Below are positions 33,806 through 39,609 of a DNA stretch of 39,609 nt, piece by piece. A program made the translations under genes and the position numbers. Source of the stretch: JAVWIF01 sp036639635. Its GTDB lineage: Bacteria > Bacillota_I > Bacilli_A > Erysipelotrichales > Erysipelotrichaceae. Location: the NCBI GenBank assembly GCA_036639635.1, contig JAVWIF010000012.1, forward strand, positions 1 through 39,609, read 5' to 3'. The notes under the pieces are model-generated. The model was not told the origin of the DNA. It saw only the letters and a program-made list of their open reading frames with translations, and made no database searches. Within the stretch, counting starts at the first letter, position 1; each line of letters starts with the position of its first letter.

Positions 33806-34273
33806 CTAAATTTTCACAGATAAGCGAATAAGTCCAATGTTATCTTTTTCTATTTCCGCTTTTTTCTTAACAGCTTTTGCATAATAATCCATGTACACTA
33901 TATTGTTTTCAAACGCAGTTAGTGTTCCCTTAATCTCATCTACTCCTGCTTTTGGGTTTTTAAGTTTCACATATATATATTCGCCAATAGCTTCTTGAAT
34001 TTGTACATCATTACGCAATTCACGCTCTGCACCTGGTGAACATACCTCTAAAAAGTATTCACTTGCAATCACTTCTTTTTCATCTAGTATTTCACTAATC
34101 TTTTCTGAAACACTCACACAAGTATCAATGTCCATCGTTCCATCAGCATGCATAATAGCAATTTGTAGAATTCGACTGTTTCCTTCATTATGCCAAGAAA
34201 CATCATACAATTGGAGGTTATCTTTGGCTAAGATAGGAACAACAAGCTCTTTGATTTTTGTTATTTGATCCAT
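33806..34273 (-). CDS. rimP: Ribosome maturation factor RimP
   Basis: From ATG 34273, behind AAAGGAG, the product is 155 residues, the usual RimP length; a start at 34318 would fall in the leader hairpin. The N-terminal domain shows LYDVSWHNEGNSRILQIAI and the central EYFLEVCSPGAERELR block is the RimP signature. It acts in 30S subunit assembly. It is the first gene of the operon that includes nusA, ylxR, ylxQ, infB and rbfA. Confidence 0.95.
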   Translation of the reverse strand: MDQITKIKELVVPILAKDNLQLYDVSWHNEGNSRILQIAIMHADGTMDIDTCVSVSEKISEILDEKEVIASEYFLEVCSPGAERELRNDVQIQEAIGEYIYVKLKNPKAGVDEIKGTLTAFENNIVYMDYYAKAVKKKAEIEKDNIGLIRLSVKI

Positions 34274-34298
34274 AACATTCTCCTTTACAAACACAATG

Positions 34299-34323
34299 AA
34301 GGAGTGGGATTGTCCCACTCCTT
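34299..34323 (-). promoter_or_regulatory. Strong hairpin in the 5' leader of the rimP-nusA-infB operon
   Basis: AAGGAGTGGGA and its exact reverse complement form an 11-pair stem with a CAA loop in the RNA, starting about 12 bases after the predicted transcription start and ending about 25 bases before the rimP ATG. No T run follows. It could protect the mRNA end or control expression, and its AAGGAG arm mimics a ribosome site. Confidence 0.6.
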
Positions 34324-34341
34324 GTTAACGTATCTATTAAT

Positions 34342-34370
34342 AATATAACACAATCCCTACCTTTGTTCAA
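34342..34370 (-). promoter_or_regulatory. Sigma-A promoter of the rimP-nusA-infB operon
   Basis: On the minus strand TTGAAC (34370-34365), a 17-base spacer and TATATT (34347-34342). The start would be near 34335. Confidence 0.7.
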
Positions 34371-34397
34371 TGATTTTTTCAATTATTGAAATAAAGC

Positions 34398-34424
34398 AGA
34401 AAAAAAACCAGAAGAATTTCTGGC
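34398..34424 (-). terminator. Terminator after rpmF
   Basis: On the minus strand CCAGAA and TTCTGG pair around ATTC, followed by eight T. Confidence 0.75.
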
Positions 34425-34433
34425 TTTATCGTT

Positions 34434-34604
34434 TTATTTTTCTACGATAGTTTTTCCGTTGTACTCACCACATTCACACATTTTATGTGGAAGTTTGTAT
34501 TCACCGCAAGCTGGACATTTTACCAATGTCGGTGCAGCCAATTTATAATGAGTTCTACGTTTTGCTTTTCTTGTTTTTGAACCACGTCTTTGTTGAACAG
34601 CCAT
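34434..34604 (-). CDS. rpmF: 50S ribosomal protein L32
   Basis: The 56-residue protein begins MAVQQRRGSKTRKAKRRTH, a standard L32 N-terminus, and has a four-Cys zinc ribbon: C30 and C33 (CPAC), then C43 and C45 (CEC). The last pair, CxC, is closer than the usual CxxC spacing, but follows the pattern MCECGEY. The ATG follows GGAGGTGCTAAC. It is preceded by yceD (DUF177), the conserved arrangement in bacteria, with a 15-base gap, and followed by a terminator. Confidence 0.95.
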   Translation of the reverse strand: MAVQQRRGSKTRKAKRRTHYKLAAPTLVKCPACGEYKLPHKMCECGEYNGKTIVEK

Positions 34605-34619
34605 GTTAGCACCTCCTAC

Positions 34620-35129
34620 TTAATCTTTCAATTTAAATTCTTTTAACTTTGCTAAACGAGGATCTATGTCATCTTTTTTAGATGCTGCATAAGTTTCCTC
34701 TTTGACAACTTCCCAACCATCACCTTTAGGATACTGCGTAAGACCTTCTTTTACTACTTTCAAAGGAACTTCCATCAGTATTAATTGAAAGATAACCGGT
34801 AATAATTCTACAACATCACCTTTAATTTCATGTATATCTCCATCAATCACTTTCTCGAAAGAGAATACTTCTAAAGATGTTGTGTGGAACTCATATTCTA
34901 CGTCCTCTAAAGTAATAGAACATGGCACTATCATCACGCCTTCAATTTCAAGATTAGCATATACACGCTCGCTTGTCGTATCGTAATGAACATTCCCGTT
35001 TACCGTAACATCTTGCAATCCTCTGATTTGGTGCATTTTAGAAAATACTGCAGGATCAAAGTCGATTTTGTCATCAAACGTAATAGTTTCGTCTTTAGCC
35101 TGTAATAATTCCAACCTAGACCACTTCAA
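34620..35129 (-). CDS. DUF177 (YceD-like) protein
   Basis: The product is 169 residues starting at a TTG (35129) six bases after GAGGTG; this gives the family N-terminus MKWSRLELLQ. The middle has GNVHYDTTSERVYANLEIEG and the C-terminus ends KRLAKLKEFKL-like (DPRLAKLKEFKLKD), the usual DUF177 tail. DUF177 proteins are encoded just before rpmF and have been linked to 23S rRNA levels in E. coli and plants. Expression comes from a strong promoter directly upstream, so yceD-rpmF is a two-gene unit. Confidence 0.88.
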   Translation of the reverse strand: MKWSRLELLQAKDETITFDDKIDFDPAVFSKMHQIRGLQDVTVNGNVHYDTTSERVYANLEIEGVMIVPCSITLEDVEYEFHTTSLEVFSFEKVIDGDIHEIKGDVVELLPVIFQLILMEVPLKVVKEGLTQYPKGDGWEVVKEETYAASKKDDIDPRLAKLKEFKLKD

Positions 35130-35160
35130 AAGAATCACCTCGTTGTCGTTGACCTATCCT

Positions 35161-35189
35161 ATTATAAGGAACTTGAATAATAAAGTCAA
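35161..35189 (-). promoter_or_regulatory. Sigma-A promoter of yceD-rpmF
   Basis: On the minus strand TTGACT (35189-35184), a 17-base spacer and TATAAT (35166-35161): close to the consensus, and fitting a ribosomal protein gene. Confidence 0.8.
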
Positions 35190-35269
35190 TATATTTGTCT
35201 TATATCCAATACTAGGCTAATATATTAAACCATAAAAACCACTTTAAAGAAAGAGTTTTTTTATATATT

Positions 35270-36196
35270 TTACTTTTTTGTAGCTTTTTCTATCCAATTT
35301 TTTAATATTTCATAAACTTCGTCTTTATTATCTTCATTTAATATTTCATGACGCTTACCTTCTATGAGTCTTGCATCTACTTTTGCATACCCAATCTTCT
35401 TCATCAAATCAATTGATTCTTGAAATGCTTTTCTACTTCCAATACAAGGATCTTCACTTCCTGCAATAAATAGAATGGGTAAGTTTGGTTTATTTATAAC
35501 CCAAGAGGATGGTTCATATACATTCATCATCAAATGAAATAAATTCAAAAAACCATTTAAAGTAAACGTATACCCACAAGCGCGATCATTGTCATACTCT
35601 TTTACTACATTTGCATTACAACTCAACCAACAGTTTTCACTTGTTTCTTTTGGAAACTTTTTCTTATAAGGACCAAATGCTAAATTTTGTATGAATGCAC
35701 TCCGATAACGTTCCCCTTTTATCTTCTTCATTGTATTTACCAATGTACACGCAAGTGGTGCTGCCTTATTTTTACTAGGAGAGCCGCAAACAATTAAGGC
35801 ATCAATATCGTTATCATACTTCTTACAATATGCGCGTACGATTAAACTTCCCATGCTATGTCCAAATAAAATAAATGGTACATCTCCCATCTTTTCTTTT
35901 ATTAATAAACTTATCTCATGGGTATCTTCTACCATAAAAGTTCCACTTTCTTCATAGAAATATCCAATGTCTTGAACATCACGTACACTTGCTCCGTGCC
36001 CTCTTAAATCATGGATGACACTTGCATAGCCAAAGCTTGCTAACGCCTTCATAAACCCCTCATAACGTTCTTTATGTTCCGCCATACCATGTACCAATTG
36101 TACAACACCTTTGACTTTGATTTCAGGCACACAATAGCTTCCAACCAAACGTAACCCATCTTTTTTTGATAAGATCGTAAATGTCTCTAATTTCAT
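35270..36196 (-). CDS. Alpha/beta hydrolase, monoacylglycerol-lipase-like (serine aminopeptidase S33 fold)
   Basis: From ATG 36196 (behind GGAGG) the product is 308 residues; the upstream ATG 36214 lacks such a site. HGMAEHKERY marks the oxyanion-hole region, FGHSMGS the nucleophile elbow, GSEDPCIG the acidic residue and KRHEILNE the catalytic His. The sequence fits lysophospholipase/monoacylglycerol lipase-like enzymes. No signal peptide is present. Its substrate is unknown. It has its own extended -10 promoter and lies on the opposite strand to tmcAL. Confidence 0.88.
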   Translation of the reverse strand: MKLETFTILSKKDGLRLVGSYCVPEIKVKGVVQLVHGMAEHKERYEGFMKALASFGYASVIHDLRGHGASVRDVQDIGYFYEESGTFMVEDTHEISLLIKEKMGDVPFILFGHSMGSLIVRAYCKKYDNDIDALIVCGSPSKNKAAPLACTLVNTMKKIKGERYRSAFIQNLAFGPYKKKFPKETSENCWLSCNANVVKEYDNDRACGYTFTLNGFLNLFHLMMNVYEPSSWVINKPNLPILFIAGSEDPCIGSRKAFQESIDLMKKIGYAKVDARLIEGKRHEILNEDNKDEVYEILKNWIEKATKK

Positions 36197-36258
36197 AAGT
36201 TTCCTCCAAAGCATTCGCTTGTATGTTTACTTATTTGATTGCTTTATTCATTGTACTT

Positions 36259-36267
36259 AGTATAGCA
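36259..36267 (-). promoter_or_regulatory. Extended -10 promoter of the alpha/beta hydrolase
   Basis: The minus strand reads TGCTATACT (TATACT at 36264-36259), about 60 bases before the start. Confidence 0.5.
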
Positions 36268-36326
36268 TGATTTCAATTATTCATATATCCTTTTCAAGAG
36301 AAATGGTGGTTAAATTATCATTTTCA

Positions 36327-36335
36327 TGGTATATT
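36327..36335 (+). promoter_or_regulatory. Extended -10 promoter of tmcAL
   Basis: TGGTATATT (TATATT at 36330-36335), 25 bases before the start, where AGAAGGTG is the ribosome site. The -35 region is poor. Confidence 0.4.
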
Positions 36336-36360
36336 AAACTAGAAAAAAGAAGGTGTAGCA

Positions 36361-37467
36361 ATGAAAGTAGCCGGTATTATTTGTGAATATAATCCATTTC
36401 ATAATGGACATCGCTATCATATAAAGAAAACAAGAGAAATTAGTGAATGTGATGTGCTTGTTTGTGTAATGTCTGGTAACTTTGTCCAACGTGGAGAAAG
36501 TGCTATATGTGATAAATGGTTACGTGCGAAAGAAGCCGTACTACAAGGAGTTGACTTAGTCCTAGAACTTCCCTTTCCTTGGGTTGTGCAAAGTGCTGAT
36601 TACTTTGCACAAGGAGCAATTACCATCCTACAAAATGCAGGTGTTGATACCTTAGTATTTGGTAGTGAATGTAATGATATTACGTATTTAAAAGAATTAG
36701 CAAGTACTCGCAAAGAAGCATATAAACAACAACAAAAAGATGGTATTTCTTACGCAAAAGCATTTTCCCAAGTCCATTCTTCGATTGCTTCTAATGATAT
36801 CTTAGGAGTAGCCTATCTGAAAGCACTTGAGCATACTCATATTATTCCCTATACCATCCAACGTACCAATACGTATCTTAGTACGACGATGGATGCCTCG
36901 ATTAGTAGTGCAACTGCTATTCGTAAAGGTATTAAAGAAGGCGTTGATGTCTCCCATACCACTAGTATGTCTAGTTTACTCAACAATGAACACGACATGT
37001 CCTTATATTATCCTTATATACAAACCTTCCTCACAACTGCTCCAAAGGCTTATTTAGAGCAATTGTTTTTAATGGATGAAGGCATTGAATCTCATTTAAT
37101 TAAACAAGCCTTACGACACTTTGATTGGCATAGTTTTCTACAAGGATGCACTAGTAAACGCTACCCTACAACATCCATACAAAGAACACTTATCCATGTT
37201 CTTACCCAAACAACCAAAGCCGAGATGAATGCCTTACCTTCACCTAATTATCTTCACACCTTAGCTTTTAATAACACCGGTAAAGCATACTTACGAGAAT
37301 TAAAAGCCAATGAGGCACTCATTGCTTCCTCCTTCTCACAAATACCTTCTCCTTATCGTGAACTCGAAATGCGTGCAGCACGTGCTTATGCCTATCCCTT
37401 AACTCCAACTAAAAGAAAAGAATGCTTGGATGGCGAATTACAACCACCCATATATGTAGACCTATGA
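36361..37467 (+). CDS. tmcAL: tRNA(Met) cytidine acetate ligase (TmcAL)
   Basis: The 368-residue protein starts MKVAGIICEYNPFHNGHRYH, with the HxGH nucleotidyltransferase motif. LPFPWVVQSADYFAQGAI, TLVFGSEC and SSATAIRKGI are further marks of the family. In B. subtilis TmcAL makes N4-acetylcytidine at the wobble base of elongator tRNA(Met) using acetate and ATP. The protein is somewhat shorter than the Bacillus one (about 415), the missing part being in the C-terminal half. It overlaps the next gene by ATGA. Confidence 0.93.
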   Translation: MKVAGIICEYNPFHNGHRYHIKKTREISECDVLVCVMSGNFVQRGESAICDKWLRAKEAVLQGVDLVLELPFPWVVQSADYFAQGAITILQNAGVDTLVFGSECNDITYLKELASTRKEAYKQQQKDGISYAKAFSQVHSSIASNDILGVAYLKALEHTHIIPYTIQRTNTYLSTTMDASISSATAIRKGIKEGVDVSHTTSMSSLLNNEHDMSLYYPYIQTFLTTAPKAYLEQLFLMDEGIESHLIKQALRHFDWHSFLQGCTSKRYPTTSIQRTLIHVLTQTTKAEMNALPSPNYLHTLAFNNTGKAYLRELKANEALIASSFSQIPSPYRELEMRAARAYAYPLTPTKRKECLDGELQPPIYVDL

Positions 37468-38021
37468 TAGTTGTGCTGATAATATTATTCGTGATTCATG
37501 CGTTTTTATGGTATGCGTTTAGAGGAAATCACACACATAAGGACAAACACTTTTCTGTATGTTTGGTACTTGGTAGTCCAACACTTGCCGACGGGCAAGT
37601 CTCATCTATTCAAAAAAGGCGTATGGATAAAGCCCTTAAGAACTATAAAGAACATAAAGTCTCAAAAATCATAGTAAGTGGGGGCGCTGTTCATAACAAA
37701 TATATAGAAGCTACAACTTTAAAATATTATGCAATATCACAAGGGTGCAATGAAACTGATATTTTTTTAGAAAGTCAATCCATGAACACCTATGATAATT
37801 TTCGTTTCACAAAAGAATTATGTCAAACAAATAAATTCACATCTATTCTTATTATCACTAGCCCTGCTCATACACCACGTGCAAACTTTTTCGCAAGAAA
37901 ATTTTTCACAGATTATAAAGTAGTGAAAAGTAATCCATATGATTCACTTAAGCACTATGCTCGTGAATATATAGCTATGTGGAATACACTTAGAATTGAA
38001 TATTTAAATAAAACAAAATAA
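37464..38021 (+). CDS. DUF218 (YdcF/SanA-like) membrane-anchored protein
   Basis: From ATG 37464 the product is 185 residues, its ATG overlapping the tmcAL stop; an upstream start in tmcAL is unlikely. One N-terminal membrane segment (about residues 1-19) is followed by the DUF218 domain: VCLVLGSPTLADGQVSSIQKRR, IIVSGGAVHNKYIEATTLKY, and ITSPAHTPRANFFARKF. The family includes SanA and ElyC, which affect the envelope, and YdcF, which binds S-adenosylmethionine. The function here is unknown. A strong terminator follows. Confidence 0.85.
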   Translation: MIVVLIILFVIHAFLWYAFRGNHTHKDKHFSVCLVLGSPTLADGQVSSIQKRRMDKALKNYKEHKVSKIIVSGGAVHNKYIEATTLKYYAISQGCNETDIFLESQSMNTYDNFRFTKELCQTNKFTSILIITSPAHTPRANFFARKFFTDYKVVKSNPYDSLKHYAREYIAMWNTLRIEYLNKTK

Positions 38022-38060
38022 TGCTATTTTATTGTGATAGTATCATCGAAACTAACGAAT

Positions 38061-38087
38061 AAAAAGGACGATGCAGTCGTCCTTTTT
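38061..38087 (+). terminator. Terminator after the tmcAL-DUF218 unit
   Basis: AAAAAGGACGA and TCGTCCTTTTT are an exact 11-base inverted repeat around TGCAG, with the T run in the stem. The following 38088-38240 holds nothing I can identify. Confidence 0.85.
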
Positions 38088-38240
38088 GTCATAATCAGTT
38101 TCTACCATCTAGTGGCATTGTAGGCATTACTGGTGTATCTTCTCTGTTTTAGCAAGTTGTCTCCGTGTTATGTGATATGATTACAGATTTCAGCGCAATC
38201 ACGATCTTTTAAAATAGTTTTTAATTTTCACCGCTATTTA

Positions 38241-38249
38241 TGATATACT
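38241..38249 (+). promoter_or_regulatory. Extended -10 promoter of the diguanylate cyclase gene
   Basis: TGATATACT (TATACT at 38244-38249), with TTTAAT 18 bases upstream as weak -35. The leader would be about 65 bases. I see no c-di-GMP riboswitch in it. Confidence 0.5.
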
Positions 38250-38316
38250 AAGTCAAGATTTAAGAAAGTTGTGCTAAAAAGATACAAATAGAGAGAAAAA
38301 GTTTGGAGCGAATAGT

Positions 38317-39480
38317 ATGAAAACGAAATTTAAAAAGTTATTTTATTACTTTATATACTTGGATTTAACTGGTACCTGCAAAAAAGCAGATACTTATTTT
38401 TATCGATTTCCCCAGAAAATTGGGCAAAACAACCTGCGTATGATGCGTAGTATGTCTATCTTTATGCTTGTCATTAGCTTTTTAATTATTGCAAGTTCCT
38501 TTACTTACTTTGGCGCAGTGTACTTACGCCCTGTTTATTTTTCGATTGCCTTTTTTGAAATTGCGGTTTTGATTTTTATACAGTGGCTTATACAAAAGGA
38601 TTTTTCGTCCAAAGTATGTACTGCTTTAACTTCAGCGCACCTTCTTCATATGCTTGCCATCAGCGGTTATATTAGTGTGTTTTATTGTCAAGATGAACCG
38701 GCACTGCTTTTTATTGTAGTTCTTACCATTTCGTCCATGATTTTCACTTTACCAACCATGATTACCATGAGTATTTCAACACTTTGTACAATTGCAATGA
38801 TAATTGCCAGTTATTTTATAAAAGATAGCTATTGGTTCGAAACGGATGTTCTCAATGGGATTAGTGTGTTGTTTTTTTCCTTTATGTTTGGCTGGAGAAT
38901 CAATCGGATACGAGCAGAGGAGGCTTTTGCACGAGCGGATGCACTCAGGCTAAATATGGAGCTTAAAAAACTTAGCCTAACCGATCAGCTTACGGGGCTG
39001 TATAACCACCGTGGTTTTCAAGAGAACTATAATGAAATGTTTCGCAGAGCAAGTGCTGAAGGACTTTCATTAGGTGTAATTATGATGGATCTAGACAAAT
39101 TTAAAGCATTTAATGACGGATATGGGCATGTAGCAGGAGATAACTGCTTGCGCCGAGTTGCCAATGCCATTGTCGAAACTGTACCAGAGGATGCAATCGT
39201 CTGCCGTTATGGTGGTGAGGAGTTTATCGTATTGCTGAACGAAAATCTTTGCTACAGAGCAGCTGAAATAGGAGAGGATATTCGTAGAGTGGTAGCGGAC
39301 TTAAAGATTCCCCATGCCAACGCTGAGCTAGAGGTCAAAATGGTCACACTGAGTCTTGGTGCTTATGTTGGAGTTCCCATTAAGAATGAGCCTCCCATGA
39401 ACTTTGTGGAGCGAGCGGATAAGACTATGTACAAAAGTAAGGCAGTAGGACGAAACCATTCGACAGTAGTCTTTGACTAG
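38317..39480 (+). CDS. Membrane-bound diguanylate cyclase (GGDEF domain)
   Basis: The 387-residue protein has about six membrane segments (roughly 45-195) and a C-terminal GGDEF domain from about 215, starting with the usual LTDQLTGLYNHRGF. The active site is GGEEF at 299-303, in CRYGGEEFIVLL, and MMDLDKFKAFND supplies the metal-binding Asp. The inhibitory I-site (RxxD five residues before GGEEF) is PEDA here, so product inhibition at that site is unlikely. It should make cyclic di-GMP from GTP in response to a signal sensed in the membrane part, which I do not recognise. Codon use is visibly richer in G+C than the neighbours (for example CTG, GGG, CGC), suggesting transfer or a different origin. 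Confidence 0.9.
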   Translation: MKTKFKKLFYYFIYLDLTGTCKKADTYFYRFPQKIGQNNLRMMRSMSIFMLVISFLIIASSFTYFGAVYLRPVYFSIAFFEIAVLIFIQWLIQKDFSSKVCTALTSAHLLHMLAISGYISVFYCQDEPALLFIVVLTISSMIFTLPTMITMSISTLCTIAMIIASYFIKDSYWFETDVLNGISVLFFSFMFGWRINRIRAEEAFARADALRLNMELKKLSLTDQLTGLYNHRGFQENYNEMFRRASAEGLSLGVIMMDLDKFKAFNDGYGHVAGDNCLRRVANAIVETVPEDAIVCRYGGEEFIVLLNENLCYRAAEIGEDIRRVVADLKIPHANAELEVKMVTLSLGAYVGVPIKNEPPMNFVERADKTMYKSKAVGRNHSTVVFD

Positions 39481-39510
39481 CTACTTATGCCACGCTAAAT
39501 GTGATATAAA

Positions 39511-39525
39511 TGCCTCTAAACTAGA
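39511..39525 (-). terminator. Weak hairpin near the right edge
   Basis: CCTCTA and TAGAGG pair around AAC. On the minus strand a T-rich stretch (CATTTATATC) follows, so it could end the fragment to its right. It has no good T run on the plus strand. Confidence 0.3.
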
Positions 39526-39550
39526 GGATGAAACAACCAATTAATTAACA

Positions 39551-39607
39551 TTACATTGTACTGCTTTTAGGTTTCAACAGATCACTTAAACTAAAATCTG
39601 TAATATT
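39551..39607 (-). CDS. Possible C-terminal end of a minus-strand gene running off the right edge
   Basis: The frame from the window edge to TAA at 39553-39551 is open for 18 codons (NITDFSLSDLLKPKSSTM). A weak hairpin follows. It is too short to identify and an open frame of this length can arise by chance. Confidence 0.2.
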   Translation of the reverse strand, partial: NITDFSLSDLLKPKSSTM

Positions 39608-39609
39608 CG

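Noticed and set aside
34299..34323. Leader hairpin of rimP as a terminator
   Set aside because: Eleven-pair stem but no T run on either strand; it lies between a promoter and its first gene.
1..39609. CRISPR arrays, tRNA or rRNA genes, insertion sequences, prophage genes, riboswitches
   Set aside because: I scanned the gaps between genes and saw no regularly spaced repeats, cloverleaf-like sequences, transposase genes with terminal repeats or known aptamer cores.

Overview
This AT-rich stretch (roughly one third G+C by eye) looks like chromosome from an endospore-forming low-GC Bacillota. Gene content and protein style suggest Erysipelotrichia or a close relative, but the species cannot be named from this sequence. 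The evidence is a spoVACDEF operon, a CwlD-like amidase and SpoIIM (all sporulation), Bacillota-style scpAB and rimP-nusA-ylxR-ylxQ-infB-rbfA clusters, a parEC pair divergent from plsY, AGGAGG/GAGGTG ribosome sites and many extended -10 (TGnTATAAT) promoters. A run of exactly 100 N at 24099-24198 is an assembly gap.

Layout. 1-558: start of a secreted subtilisin-like protease, running off the left edge. 767-2045: scpAB. 2169-5308: spoVAC-D-E-F behind a good sigma-G-like promoter, with a CwlD-like amidase divergent (5442-6155), then a Nudix ADP-ribose pyrophosphatase type enzyme. 6910-8991: a two-gene CHR-family transporter converging on a LysR regulator. 8996-12967: DNA topoisomerase III and a membrane-embedded MutS-like ATPase, apparently one operon (mutS-like, topB, lysR). 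13118-16990: an accessory-looking block with a CyuA/UPF0597 protein, a GNAT acetyltransferase, a YolD-like protein and a Y-family polymerase whose promoter carries an 18-bp palindrome. 17166-22418: parC, parE and divergent plsY. 22444-27052: an ABC-F ATPase, a RelB/DinJ antitoxin cut by the gap, and a CtpE-like P-type ATPase whose -35 box lies in a perfect 24-bp palindrome. 27093-28169: a response regulator lacking its phospho-acceptor half, then spoIIM. 28193-34273: an alkaline-phosphatase-fold enzyme and the rimP-to-rbfA translation/transcription operon. 34434-36196: rpmF, yceD (DUF177) and an alpha/beta hydrolase. 36361-39480: tmcAL, a DUF218 protein and a membrane diguanylate cyclase of visibly different base composition.

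How genes work together. The SpoVA proteins move dipicolinic acid in spores, CwlD acts in spore cortex maturation and SpoIIM in engulfment, so spore functions occur at three places. ScpAB, ParCE, TopB and the polymerase serve chromosome segregation, topology and damage tolerance. The rimP operon and yceD-rpmF serve ribosome assembly and translation.

I found no tRNA, rRNA, CRISPR array, complete insertion sequence or prophage. Most genes are ordinary core genes. The items most worth a second look are the MutS-like/TopB operon, the two promoter palindromes, the half-lost response regulator, the toxin-antitoxin locus hidden by the gap, the leader hairpin of the rimP operon and the long acidic tail of NusA. 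I saw no convincing wholly new multi-gene system.
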